Both the position numbers and the translations under genes were made by a program. Of a stretch of DNA of 64,000 nucleotides, positions 52,061 through 64,000 are shown piece after piece. How positions within the stretch are numbered: position 1 is the stretch's first letter; each line of letters starts with the position of its first letter. The notes beneath the pieces were generated by a model. That model worked only from the letters and a program-made list of their open reading frames with translations. It searched no databases and was not told the DNA's origin. Source of the DNA: Ceratothoa steindachneri (lineage: Eukaryota; Arthropoda; Malacostraca; Isopoda; Cymothoidae); the NCBI GenBank assembly GCA_963969495.1, contig OZ018324.1, positions 154,222,672 through 154,286,671 of the forward strand, written 5' to 3'.

Positions 52061-52489
52061 TTACAAAAGTAATTCACTATCAAGCACCTCAATGTAAACG
52101 TCAGCATTGACCTTGATGCGCCGGGGAAGAATGTTAGGAGGCATAATTTGGCCCTCGCTACTAACTAACCACACCCAGAACCATGAAAGAGGCGGGAAAG
52201 TTGTTCTCCATGACCATATATGCACTTCGTGCTTATTATCAACCTCTTCATACTGTCGTTTGACTTTGTAAACGAATTTTCTCGGGTAGTTAAACAAATT
52301 CACAATCTGTTTCACTCTTCTGATGGCGCCGAGGGCCACGAGTATGGCGACCCGTTTTTCGGGTTCAGAGTGATTCTCAAAAGAAACCACCTCTGCTGTT
52401 AGAGTGATCAGAGTTAAACTTTTATTGAGCGTGTCCAAGGTCAAGTAACCTATAATGTTGCGGTCATTTGTCCCTAGGTACATTTTCAA
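52061..52489 (-). pseudogene. mariner-like transposase with large internal deletion
   Basis: The 142-codon ORF joins two ends of a longer transposase. Residues about 45-85 (EKRVAILVALGAIRRVKQIVNLFNYPRKFVYKVKRQYEE) form an N-terminal helix-turn-helix. The part from about residue 100 (WFWVWLVSSEGQIMPPNILPRRIKVNADVYIEVLD) fits the catalytic-domain strand pair V-M-V-x-G-V-V-S-S-E-G...P-P-x-F. About 150 residues between them, including the first catalytic Asp, are gone. It stays open for 142 codons, which suggests the deletion was in frame or is recent. No terminal repeats identified. Confidence 0.6.
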
Positions 52490-52527
52490 CCTTGCATCGT
52501 TTTTACCTGAAGCGCACTATACAGTTA

Positions 52528-53406
52528 TGGCCGGCCAAAAGTTTTAAGACTACTATATTTTTTCACATAATAATATTAATAGAACCAACCAAACATTGCA
52601 ATTTTTACTGTGTTTGTATCTTAATTTAAAGATAAACTATACAAAATCCTAGAGCCCAAACTCACTTAATTAATTAATACAGTCAATTGATGCGCGCAGT
52701 CAATATATTTTACAATGAAGCCCCATGTTCTTCAAAACCAAATTTATGTTGATATTATGACGGATCTTGCTCCATTTTCGTTCAATAAGCGCCCTTAACT
52801 GCTTAGAATTGGATGACTTCTGTTTATTAAACTTCCAGTTTGATTAATTATCGGCTACAAATTTTTTATTGGGTTTAATTATGGCGAAATCCTGGGTCAA
52901 GGACGCAAAATTTCGATGATATTTTCAGCCAAAAAACTTAGTTATTGCCTTTGCTCTGCGATAAGGTGCGCCATCATACTGGCAAATAGAGTTATCATCT
53001 CCAAATTGATCCTGAACTAGTGGGAAAAGGTGCTGATGAAGCATGTCTTGGTACCATTTTGAGTTCATGGCGGTGTTTTTGTGCAGAATTGTTAGTGCTT
53101 TAGTTCCCTTAGATGAGAAACACCTCCAGACATGGAGTGTCCGGATGCCTCACCGCGCTTCACCGTGCATCTTCTTTTGAACAACATAGAGTTAGCAATT
53201 TTGAGGTCATGGGTCAGTTTAAAGTGAATCAGATATTGTGTCCTTTCATATTTTTCGTTCCCCCATTCAAAACTTTTCCTTGCACGACTCATTTCTTTGC
53301 CCGACTTTGCATTTAAGTTTCCCATGACGATGTTAGAATGGGCTTTGTTTTTGTTTATGTTCAGGTGGATGGGTGAGTGTGAGTGTGCGTGCGCGTATCT
53401 ATTCAT
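52528..53406 (-). mobile_element. Tc1-like transposon, 3-prime part
   Basis: The right-hand end of the minus-strand element is at 52,528-52,560: TACAGTTATGGCCGGCCAAAAGTTTTAAGAC, a Tc1-type terminal repeat. Moving into the element on the minus strand, frames give an N-terminal-of-catalytic piece (CTVKRGE...GGV), ALTILHKNTAMNSKWYQDML, then QDQFGDDNSICQYDGAPYRRAK, where the second catalytic Asp motif Q-x-D-N/G-A-P is kept, and RALIERKWSKI. The Pro-rich third-Asp motif is degraded. The other terminal repeat and N-terminus are missing. The ORF 53,406-53,092 covers the left border of this part in another frame. Confidence 0.65.
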
Positions 53407-53540
53407 AGAATACCCGCAAATAAAATATAGGAAAATAAATGAATAAAAATGAAGGGAAGATAAAAAGGAAAAGGATAGAAAAAGAAATAAGAAGGGTGAT
53501 GTGCTGAATGGGGAGAGGTGGTTGTAGACAGAACTGCCGT

Positions 53541-53660
53541 ATCTAGATAGATAGATAGAGATAGATAGATAGATATATAGATAGATAGGGGGATAGGTAG
53601 AAAGGTAGGTATAAAGGTAGGTAGGCAGTAGATAGATAGATAAATAGATAGATAGACATA
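53541..53660 (+). repeat. (GATA)n microsatellite
   Basis: TAGATAGA units at 53,544-53,590 and 53,630-53,658 around diverged GGTAG sequence. Confidence 0.85.
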
Positions 53661-53739
53661 TTCTTATTTCAGAAAATGAATTACATAGTATTGAAATTGA
53701 TTATACAATATTAGATTTATGCATACAAAAAAAATGGAA

Positions 53740-54920
53740 TACATATAATCAATCCTTGATGGGAATTATACCAAGGCTCAGGGAATTATAGATTTTGAAT
53801 ACAAAGTTTAATATGATTTTATTTAGGAAATGGCTAAATGTTAGAAAATTTCCCTGATAGCATACGTAATGAGTACTTTCCCTTGTGAAACAATTGAGAA
53901 TACGTTTTACAGCATTATGAAACTGAGTAGACAAGACTGAAACTCGTAGTGCCACCTCTAAGATCACTCCGCAAACAGGACCCATAGAACGAGAGACAGG
54001 AGGTGCTAAAAAGGTGAATCAATATGTTTTGATTTACTTTCCCAAATTTGTGCATAAGTTAGTGGAATTGAGAGAGGAAGACCTTCTCACTCCTCAGGAT
54101 ATTAGCATTGTTTCCGAGGTCGAACGAGACATCTACCCCAAGATACTTAACTTGGTCTAGCATCTTTATCCTAGAGTTATTAATAGTAAGGTTAACATTG
54201 CTTATAGATTTCCTAAGATTATACGAGAACACAATACCATTCTTTTCCAGCGAGAGCACAGCTATACTTATTAGAGCTTGAGAAGAAGTAGCAAGCAGGA
54301 CAATATCATCAGCCAAGACGCGAGGATTTGACTGTTTCTTGCACGCTATTGATGTACAGATTGAATAGGAGAGGGGAGAATATCACCCTGTCTCACTCCA
54401 TTTCCAACTTTCCAGAGTGACGATTTGCTTTTGCCAAAGGAAACGCAAACTGACTGATTCTTAATGATATTAATTTGGTACGGAAGAACTTTGCTTTGTA
54501 CTACTTTCTCAAACAGCACCCAATAATTTACGCGGCCAAAAGCTTTACTTAGATATAAAACACAGGCGTAGATTTTGAAACTATTCGAGTTATAACGATA
54601 GATAACATTTTTCAAGGCCATAATAACTGTGGAAGTATAGGTATTGTTTCTAAAGCCAAACTAGTTGCAATCAATTTTAATGTGGTTATTTAATTCGGCT
54701 AAAATATAATACTAAAATACTTTCAGCAAATTTGAAGAAATTATTATTGGACGAAAATTAGAAGAGAAATTTAGATTACCTAATTTGTTCTTCACGACTG
54801 GCCTAATTTGCCCTTTCGTCATTCCACTCGTTTCAGGCCACGGCCACCAACCCAATAAAAAAATGTCGTGGAACATTTCATTTCTGAATAAGGATAAATA
54901 AGTATACACAACAAGCATTT
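53740..54920 (-). mobile_element. Jockey/Nimb-like LINE reverse transcriptase, degraded
   Basis: Minus strand: 54,918-54,712 ends RPVVKNKLGNLNFSSNFRPIIISSNLLKVF, the RT entry motif (P-x-x-K-x-x-x...N-F/Y-R-P-I). 54,621-54,346 has YLSKAFGRVNYWVLFEKVV (D-x-S-K-A-F-D-R-V box with both Asp changed) and GNGVRQGDILPSP. 54,316 onward gives LADDIVLLATSS, the YADD box, then KVKYLGVDVSFD. Further frames to 53,749 carry the C-terminal region. Frameshifts separate all blocks. Endonuclease and ORF1 are absent, so this is a 5-prime-truncated copy. Confidence 0.8.
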
Positions 54921-55099
54921 TGGTTTAAAATACATTTCTTCAAAACAATTTCTAAAAATAATATATTTCTTACAAACATAATTTCCTGAAAATTGAATAC
55001 TTATCTAATATTTTGCCGTGAAATTTATTTCTAACAAACGGAAATTTGAAATTATGCAGGAATATAAAACTAACAAACACTTTCCCTTCAAATGGGCTT

Positions 55100-57411
55100 A
55101 ATTTATTTTTCCTTGCAACCAGACCTTTGGATTCTTTTCTAACTCACAAGCTTTTCAATGTTATAAGTGGTACTTGATACAGCACAACGAATATCGCTTT
55201 CTACTGCAAGCTATTCCTCTGTTTCGACTTAATGTACATAGGACATGAAAATCCACTCTCGCATCTGTAAGTTGATGCAAATGGCAAAAAATATCCGACT
55301 GTAGGTGATGAAAAATTTGCGTAAGTACCAAACATACTAGCCTAAAACTTTTCCATGGTAGACCGCTGGTACATATCTTGAGCCACCAAATCATTTTCAG
55401 CTCCAAATATTCCTCCTGCCGATCCCATGGAACACTATGAACATCTGTTGTGAATAGATTCCTGATGAAAGATACCTCATCCCTTGTCATGTTTACCTCA
55501 GGAAAGTATTTGTTGAATTGATCCCGCAGCTTTCGTAAATGCTCGAGAATTTGCACCTGAATGCCTTTCTTTTCCCCGATCATGGCATCGACACGTGGAA
55601 GTTGAACCAAATTTTTACTTGCGATTCGTCCGATCCAGAGTTCTAGTTTCTCAAGTAAAGCCTTGATGATGCCTTGGTGGGAAAACTTTTTAGCACATTT
55701 TCCTTGTAGCTAAAGATTCAGTTTGTTCAAGATTTTAAAAATATAGGCAAGGTATGCAAGTCCTAATTCTGACTGTGTTAGCATATTTTAAAAATCCTCT
55801 TTCCCTCGAGAATGGAGAAATAAAGTCAGTTCTACTCTCAGTTGCAAAATTCTATTGAGTACATTCCCTGCTGACAACCAACGTACAGAAGTGTAGAACA
55901 GCAACACCTCAAAATCGGAACCTATGTCCTGACATAATTTTCTGAACAGCCTGCTGTTCACTGCTGACGATTTGATTTAACAAGACACCTTCATCAATCC
56001 TTTTAAAATGGGGTTCAGGTGATCCGGCAGTGTTTTTTATGTTATTACCTCTCTGTGATGAGGCAGTGAATATCAGTTACCAATGGAGCATGCTGCTACA
56101 CCAACGCTTGGGGATCTCTGATCTTGAGTCTAGCATCGCAGGTGCACCATCAGTGGTAATACCAACAAAATTTTCCCAATCCAGACCATTTGCTTCGAAG
56201 ATATTGTTAACAATTTATAACACATCCTGAGAAATTCTTTTTTGATGTCTCCATCAAGCATGTATCGTGCAAACACCAATAGCTGAGAGGACAGTGAAAC
56301 AGCAATTGATTCATCCAACTGTATGACAAACAATGGAGATTTATTTATTTCATCCAGAACTAGTTCACTGATGTTTTGTGAGTTATCATTTATCTGTCTG
56401 AATACAGTGTCATTAGATACAGATATATCAATTAGCTTCCGTGCTGCGTCTTCGCCGACAACAAGTCTCACTATTTCTTTTGCACAGGGTAGCACAAGTT
56501 GCTCTACAATTTTATGATGCTTTTCATAGAATATACCTGATGAGAGCTGATAACTTCCGCTCAAAATAATCTGTAGCCTTTTGCAAAAAATTGGGGTCCC
56601 ACTCTTCGAGAGTGAGCTAGCTGGCCTCAGTGACTCATTCCCAAGATTTTGATGCAAATAACACACTTTGGTAACTCCATGCCATCTTTTTCTTGACAAG
56701 TAAAGCCGAATTTTTATGTAGTACTCTGAATACTATTGCTTGGCATTCTTCCCCGTCATTGCCATTTATTCAGATCTGTGGGCAGTGCAACAAAATATAT
56801 CAGTTACGTGTTGAGTTTGGCAGTACTAATGATAAAACGTATTATGAAGTCAATAATATAGCATCATGTGGCGTAAACATCATAAACCAGCATAAAATAG
56901 CACGCTGCATAACAACTGACCAGAAATATTTCACTATTTTCACACTTCCTCCCTGCTTCATTTAGTAAAAATGACTACATTTTACAGTAGAAACCCAAAT
57001 CTAATTACCCAATACCTGCAAAACAGCACAGAACGAATGATACAACTAATCAGTTCGGTGGCTACAGAACTTTACGACAGTGTTATATCTAGCCGTGCCG
57101 CAGCTGACAGGAATCAACAGGATGCCTCGTATAGCGGCGGGAATCTTAGATATTCATTTTAGAATAGATTAAATTGAGTCGAAGTGCTACTTAGTAGCTA
57201 CAACTTAAAGATTGCCAATATATATCTTAAATAGGAATAATATAATAAAATAGATTGCCATTTATTTAATTTTATTAAATTGTTCATACTAAATTATCAT
57301 TAAATTTTATATTATGTACACTCATTTCCAGTTTGTTACCAAATACAGTGGACGTCCTGTGAACCCCCCAAAAAGTCACCATGGACCACCAGTTGAGAAC
57401 CACCGCACTAG
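55100..57411 (-). mobile_element. hAT element of ZBED/SCAND3-like type, degraded
   Basis: The right-hand end (57,385-57,411), read on the minus strand, is TAGTGCGGTGGTTCTCAACTGG, the usual outer sequence of hAT elements. The transposase runs leftward: 56,699-56,130 (KRLQIILSGSYQ, VEQLVLPCAKEIVRLVVGEDAARKL, then DNTxF-R-x-I-x-D-like text, LFVIQLDESIAVS) and 55,610-55,161 (LREQFNKYFPE-like text, SFIRNLFT). These are the RNase H-like core with the LDES motif and the C-terminal dimerisation side of ZBED5/FAM200/SCAND3-type hAT transposases. Stops and shifts occur. The BED zinc finger and left terminal repeat were not found, and the LINE at 54.9 kb lies close on the left. Confidence 0.75.
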
Positions 57412-58619
57412 GAAGAGGGGAATGTAAAATATTCTGCTAATTAAACAATATAAGATATCAGAGGCGTATTTCAAATGATGAGAATGGATGGACATTGTCA
57501 TTACCCGATCCTAGTTTGAGAGAGTGAAGTGCAGTTGAGACTTCTACCTGATTTATTTTTTAGATGTTCGTATTTTTGTCAGTGTTCTCTGAATTTTGAA
57601 TGAAAAGAACCAGGTTTGTTCTGGCAGTTACTGTTGTCAAATTCTAATTTCAACTTATTGCTGAAATTTTAGGCAATACGATCATGACTGTCTTCGCCGT
57701 CAATTATTGATGGAAAGGTATCTTATTATACCCTGGATGACGTATTAATCTCCAGAAGTTGTTTGTATCTTTGCTTGCAAATTCCTGTACAAGTTTCATT
57801 CCTAATTTCCTCCTCACTTGCTCTGCATAGATCAATTTTAGCTTTAAATTAAGCTTCGCGGACAAAAATAGTTTAAAGTGCAGGCTCTTATATTTCGCAT
57901 TGAACGAGGAGAATCCGGTGTGTAACGGGATTCATAGATTTCTCAAAAGTGGTAGGGTGCAGTGCCAAGCTCGTACTGTGTGTGTAAAATGGGGAGCACA
58001 GCAGATGTTACTGTGTGACAAAAAAAACAAAAAACGATTGCATTTGGGCACGTTAAGACCATCTTGCGAAGGATGTAACGGTATTTATAGGTATATTTTC
58101 CCGTACGGTCAAACTGGTCTACATACAATGGGAAAAAACTCAGTATCCGGGAAATTCCCCCTAGAACTGTAGCCGAAATACGTCAACACCGGTCCTTCGA
58201 TGTCCAATACTGAAAGACCACTCCGCAGGGAACTGCATAGCATGAAAATAAAAGGGTTAGCGATAATCCTAATAGCTCAGGTCCCAAGCTTAAGACGGCT
58301 ATGCTGCCTACCTGGCATTGATGGCTCGTGTGCGTACACACACATGATCGACCACAAATGGATCGCATCACTACTACTCTGCTCCAGTTGACAAAAAGTA
58401 TACGTTTTTCTTAAAAATGTGGGTTTTATTCGCTTAGGAGAAAGAACCTACTTGGTTGCAACATCATTTGGCAGTATACACAACAATCAACACGATAGCA
58501 AACTACTCTTTGTTTAACATGGCTCTCATTCAGCCCCTCCCCAGAATTAATGTGACTTCTAAAAGAAAACAACGAAGAGGAACATGGAAACATGATAAAA
58601 ACTTTAAAGAGTTACTTTA
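57412..58619. other. unassigned sequence
   Basis: ORFs at 57,900-58,172 and 58,200-58,391 have no recognised domain. Confidence 0.4.
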
Positions 58620-59110
58620 AAGTTTGAAAAAAAATGGTGAAGTTCTAAAATAAATATGAGTAGCGAATGTTTGGGATTTTTTCAAAGCAAAAAGATCACA
58701 AATGGTGAAGTTCAGAAAATTTCTTTAAAATTTTTCGTATATTCGAAATTTTTATTTCTAAAATAGATTGTCAATTTTCATCTTCATCAGGAGGAAATAG
58801 CTACTGGCCCCTAAAAACGAATAAAGCAAAATGAAATTATTAGACCAAATTTAAATGGAGAAAAAAATGCATCCTGGGGATTGTTTTTTCCGTATTTAAA
58901 AAGACCGAATAAAACTTTTTTTTCTGGTCTTTAAGACTAGAAAATAATCATCCATTTTAAAAATAAATAGACCAAGACTAAATTATTAGGAGATATGTAG
59001 CTACTGGAAACCTTTGTAAAATGTTTAGACAATAGGCCATTGCCAAAGCCGGATAGGACCTTGGCCACAGACCAAAGGTCTGTCTGTCTACGAAGCGCAA
59101 GCTTCGTAGA
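58620..59110 (+). repeat. R2 repeat, distal copy
   Basis: GGTGAAGTTCTAAAATAAATATG, ACAAATGGTGAAGTTCAGAAAA, then CAGACCAAAGGTCTG and GAAGCGCAAGCTTC at the end. About 490 bp, matching 44,450-44,965 and, inverted, 43,900-44,480. Confidence 0.75.
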
Positions 59111-61265
59111 GAAGGAAAATGTCAGCAATAAAGAAGTTTGCACCCTGACATTTCGCTCCTCTAGAGCTTCCTCATAGTACTCGTAACTCAGTTTCTTGTT
59201 TCTCTGAGAAAACCCCAGAGGAGCAAAATGTCAGTAATAAAGAACTTTGTACCCCTTGTGGTTTCTCTTAGTCTCCCTCTCAATTTGGTGTCAAAGACAC
59301 CCATCGAAAATATAGATGTATTAAATTGTCAAGAAAAGAATGCCACTTTTAAAAAGAAAGTATAATATTTTTTTTAATACAAATAACAAAAAGTAGTTTT
59401 CATCATTATTGAGAATGCCTCCCCCATCATTTAATCAGTAAATAACACCTTTTTTGAAGAATTCATTCGGTTTAGATGATATATTATTATTTATCCTTTT
59501 CTACCTCCATTTCATAGTCAGCTTAGTCATTTAGGTGATGATGGAATGACTTAAATAAATGGTTAACAGATATTACAAGGTCCAGGGATAATGGAGGATG
59601 ATGAAGAACATCTCAACCTAACGCAATGAATTCTTCGTGTGTGAAATATGTTACGATGGGTGTTCATTGTCATGGAAGAAGAGGAGATTGTTTCGTTTGA
59701 CCAGTGAATGACGTTTATGTTAGATTCATTTAAACGTTGCAATTGTTGAACAGTTAGGATGAGTTCGAGATGAAACAGTATACGTTGTAAACGTTCTCAT
59801 TTCAACAGTTCATGTTGCACCCAAACAACATTTTTATTATACAAAAATGCAGCAAATTGGCAACAATTTGCACATCTCTAAAAAGCATTTTTTATCAGTC
59901 TTCTAAAAACAACATTAAAGTCTTTACAACCTAAAATAATAAGGAAACACATAAATTTCTTACGATGGACGCGCATGTCCAATACATGAAACGTGTGCGT
60001 CCCTTTGTGTCCGCTTATAGACGTAAAATAATATAAATTATGGACCGGTTTGCAGGAGAAAATCTACAGGTTTGGTCCAAGCTCGCGTAGAGCAGAAAAT
60101 ATGTACCTGACGATATGAAATTTCTTTGTCTGGAAGTGAGGTTAAAAGGCGTAACACCCATGCCCATATGCAGGGTAACTAGCAGGGGTCACATGCATGG
60201 AAATATGAAAGTTCCATCGCATTTGTATTATTACTAGTAATTAATAAATTTTTTGAGTGTAATGATGGAATTTGGCTTTGTCAAATTTACCTTTGATCAC
60301 GTTTGCACGGGAGAATTTTCCATGATAGAATTTACCTATCGGGGACTTTGCCGCTCACCGATACATTATATAGTTAAATAAGGGGTTCAAGGAGCGAAAG
60401 CGGCCACAAAACGTCAGCGCAAGTAGTGGTCATGCCACCGATTGGTCGACGGGCTGTGCTTACCCCCGCGGGAGTAGTTATATTTTACACAGGTCATCAC
60501 ATATATAGCCAATCATAACACCGTTGTCTTTTCTCTCATGTCGCCACAGCACATACACGCTTTTTCTATGTGTCAAGGAATCCTACGGGTAATTAAATAC
60601 ACATACTCGACTACCCCCCCCACCCCTATGTGGATTGAAGTATCCCGATTAATCGTGGACTGCGTCATAAAATATAACATTGGGGTCATTTGTGCCAGGG
60701 GGGAGATTCTGAAGGAAGAGACTGAGTCCGAAGTTTCTTTCGGAGTTCTCAAAATTTGGCCCCTCCGTCCTTGGATTAACGTGGATTCAACATTCTTGCT
60801 TTGACTTCGTCTTTGCATTTAAAAAATAGTTTAAATCATTGAATTGGATGGGAAGGGGGAAGAGGCTGGACGCAGAGAGGCGTTTTACTCCTTGAGGAGA
60901 ATTTTTGCACTCAGATGTTGGTTGAGTGAGCCACCCCTCTCCCTAATGGAAAATGTCTGGCAGGAAGCGCGTGGTAGGACTCCAGGGTCACATTCGGGCT
61001 TGGGATGGCCGCTCTGTTGAGTGTGTCCTGAAATGAACGGGGCTGAAAAGGACATCTGAAGTTACAGGGATATAAGGAAACCGCAAAGGTCTGACGAGTC
61101 TAGGACATGTTTGTTTACCTATATCTATGCATAAGAGTTGTCCCAATAAATATACCGCAATGTTCTAAAGGGATATGTCAGGTATAAATTTGTCTACCCT
61201 ATTTTGAAACATATCGACGCTTGTACTTTTGAGAATATGTATGGGCAGTCGATTCTATGGGTTGA
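59111..61265. other. unassigned sequence
   Basis: Short direct repeats AATGTCAG(C/T)AATAAAGAA at 59,118 and 59,229, and inverted GACATTTCGCTCCTCT/AGAGGAGCAAAATGTC around 59,148-59,232, suggest a small transposon remnant. Nothing else recognised. Confidence 0.4.
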
Positions 61266-61840
61266 CCACCTGAGACCGAAAGCAATTTCGACTAGTCTTT
61301 GTGGAGAAAGAGGAAAAGCAATTTCCACTATTCTTCTTGGAAAAAGAGGAAAAGCAATTTCAACTAATGTTTGTGGATAAAGTGGTAGAGATATTTCCAC
61401 TAGTCTTTGTCGAGAAAGTGGAAAATCAAGTTCCACTAATCTTTATGGAGAAAGAGGAAAAGCAATTTCCAGTAGTTTTTGTGGAAAAAGAGGAAAATCA
61501 AGTTCCACTAGTCTTTATGGAGAAAGAAGAAAAGCAATTGCCACTGGCCTTTGTAGAAGAGAGGAAAAGCAATTTACACTCGTCATTGTGAAGAAAAAGG
61601 AAAGCAATTTCCAGTAGTTTTTGTGGAGAAATAGGAAAAGCAATTTCAACTAGACTTAATGGAGAAGGAGGAAAATCAGTTTCCACTGGTCTTTGTGGGA
61701 AAAGAGGAAAAGCAATTTCAATTTAAGTTTGTGGATAAAGTGGAAAAGATATTTCTACTAGTCTTTGTGGAGAAAGAGGAAAATCAAGTTCCACTAGTTT
61801 TTATAGAGAAAGAGGAAAAGCAATTTCCATATAAGTGTTT
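61266..61840 (+). repeat. 36-bp minisatellite, about 16 copies
   Basis: Units close to TTTGTGGAGAAAGAGGAAAA plus GCAATTTCCACTAGTC. Because 36 is a multiple of three, the array stays open on both strands: plus reads units like VEKEEKQFPLVF, minus reads units like LVEIAFPLSPQR. Open stretches at 61,301-61,591 and 61,659-61,868 end at units with length changes. No start signal or flanking gene supports translation. Confidence 0.9.
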
Positions 61841-62189
61841 GTGGAAAAAAAGTGCCAAGGGTGGTTAGTGAGTGGGTAATCCCAGTCCCACTTTCTTGGC
61901 ATCTATTTTAGTTCCGCACCAAGGTAAAGTGGGGTGAAGTGTAGCCAATACACCTACCGTAGCCACTTCCGGTGAATAAGAATAACCCCGATGCTTTCCT
62001 TTTGATCAAAATTAAGATAATGATCCCCTGAGTGTGTTTTCACCCAGTAAAACCAGTCATGGGTGGACTTATGTAATATTGAGAATTGAGCCGAGTGGAT
62101 TGCTTATGAATTGCCAAAGAATCGTCCAAAATAGTTGAAACACACAGATGGTAGCAAATAACGAAGTCGTGGATAAAAACCTCAAGCTG
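61841..62189. other. unassigned sequence
   Basis: No recognised feature. Confidence 0.4.
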
Positions 62190-62725
62190 AGATTTTGAAG
62201 GTGAATTCACGATTCCCGGTTACCAGCTCTTCCTGAAAGATAGGCCAGACAGAGAGGGTGGCGGTGTGATGTTGTATGTCAAAGATACTCTCAACTCGAG
62301 GGATTGCAACATTGTATCCGACCATGAACTACTAGGTGTTGACCTAAAGATAGGTCCTGCCAAATACAGGCCCCTGGTGCTTTATAGACCTCCTGCCCAA
62401 CTCGTTGAAAAGGACAAAGATCTGTACTAGCTACTAGGAGAACTTGTCAAAGACAGAGTGTGTATCGTCATGGGGAATTTCAACACACAAGTCGAGGCTT
62501 CGACAGACTGGACTACTTGGATATTTTGTAGCTCAGCGAGGGAAGAACAAGAAATCACGGCTTTAAACTTGAACTGAAGCGATACCACTGTGATCTGTGC
62601 GGGAAATTCTTGACTTACAGTATATGCAGGAGTTGGAACGCACTTCCGACGGAAGTTGTCAACAGTGAATCTGTTGACCAGTTTAAGTTAAGACTAGATA
62701 AAGTCTTGCGAAATCGCCGTTAAGA
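62190..62725 (+). mobile_element. CR1-like LINE, internally deleted
   Basis: An endonuclease part at 62,196-62,500 (FTIPGYQLFLKDRPDREGGGVMLYV, VLYRPPAQ, then VIMGNFNTQ, where G-D-F-N is usual so the Asp is lost) is joined to the extreme C-terminus at about 62,560-62,720 (YSICRSWNALPTEVVNS, VDQFKLRLDKVL). This C-terminal W-N-x-L-P-x-x-V-V-x-x-x-S-V-x-x-F-K-x-x-L-D signature is typical of CR1-like elements. The whole RT is deleted. A stop at 62,428 is inside the endonuclease. Confidence 0.75.
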
Positions 62726-63018
62726 TCCTCGCGCGTGATCTTAGAGGTGGTTGCCAACGGACACCTTCGAAGATTGCGCCAAAATTACCCTCCTTGCATG
62801 GACCGTAAGGTCTTCTATGGTACTTATTTTCCTTGTAGCTCCTTGTAGCACAACAAATTGTATTAATATTGCTAAAGCTTTTGCAAAATTAGAAAAAGCA
62901 AGTGATCTGCCTCGTAACGAAATTTCAATTGCTAAAGGTTATGTGTATAAATGCTTAAGCGATGTACAAAATAATTATCCCTAGATTTAATAAAGCAATA
63001 CGTTCTCTTAGGAATAAT

Positions 63019-63790
<772 letters not shown>

Positions 63791-64000
63791 GATCTTGAGA
63801 TTTCCAAGATCTTGAGATTTCCATGATCTTTGAAATAGGTAACAATCTCTGCTACCCTCAAAATTTGTTGCAGGATACCTAGATTTGGCAACAAAAATCC
63901 TTTTACTGAACTGAAATCCTTCCCGCATACAATTTTAAGAACTCCCTTGTTTTACCGTTTTCTGAGTCCTTTTCCTTGCTTCCCCGCCTCTTGAATAAGT
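63791..64000. other. post-PLE junction and window edge
   Basis: 63,790-63,835 holds three near-copies of ATCTTGAGATTTCCA, marking a rearranged junction right after the RT GSP motif. The rest is unassigned. Confidence 0.45.

Overview
The window looks like repeat-rich intergenic DNA of a metazoan, most likely an invertebrate. Non-coding DNA is AT-rich, TA microsatellites of 50-230 bp recur, and almost every recognisable coding stretch is a decayed mobile element: Tc1/mariner, hAT, Penelope-like (PLE), CR1/L2- and Jockey-like LINEs, LTR and Polinton/Maverick types. I see no intact host gene, no rRNA, no CRISPR and no bacterial-style operon. I cannot name the species; a mollusc such as a cephalopod, or an arthropod, would fit. 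All element identities rest on motif recognition by eye, without database searches.

The most interesting region is 17.28-24.87 kb. It holds a broken Polinton/Maverick (adintovirus-like) element. On the minus strand lie a packaging ATPase with Walker A and B motifs (split by a mariner), a small conserved ORF, a further Polinton-type ORF, a paired unknown ORF, a DDE integrase with a C-terminal chromodomain, and a conserved virion-type ORF. On the plus strand lies the N-terminal half of a protein-primed family B DNA polymerase. In a live element the integrase would insert the DNA, PolB would copy it and the ATPase would package it; here every gene is interrupted. A second related piece sits at 7.06-9.78 kb and ends in a major-capsid-like reading frame. 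It contains a 925-bp solo LTR that is absent from the paralogous site at 19.96 kb.

Layout: 0-5.8 kb has a mariner-like remnant, a fold-back repeat, TA/TAA tracts and two copies of a 270-290 bp repeat (R1). 5.8-7.06 kb is a mariner; 7.06-10.1 kb is Polinton-derived with the solo LTR. 12-13.2 kb is a second mariner family; 14.5-15.1 kb a MITE; 15.9-17.26 kb a PLE; 17.28-24.87 kb the Polinton with an internal mariner; 25 kb a fragment of an unassigned repeated protein family; 26.5-27.5 kb a second LTR copy; 27.5-27.9 kb a transposase N-terminus; 28.4-30.96 kb a LINE. 31.9-36.1 kb holds two tandem repeats, a tRNA-like segment and transposon ends. 38.8-45 kb holds repeat family R2, a 348-bp fold-back element and a PLE. 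45-51.1 kb has PLE reverse transcriptase and three R1 copies. 52-57.4 kb has two Tc1/mariner remnants, a LINE and a hAT. 58.6-64 kb has R2, a 36-bp minisatellite, a CR1-like LINE and a PLE truncated near the window edge.

Two general patterns recur. TA tracts abut transposon or PLE ends repeatedly. PLE tails share a CTGANGA...CGAAAC signature around a hairpin, resembling a hammerhead ribozyme core.
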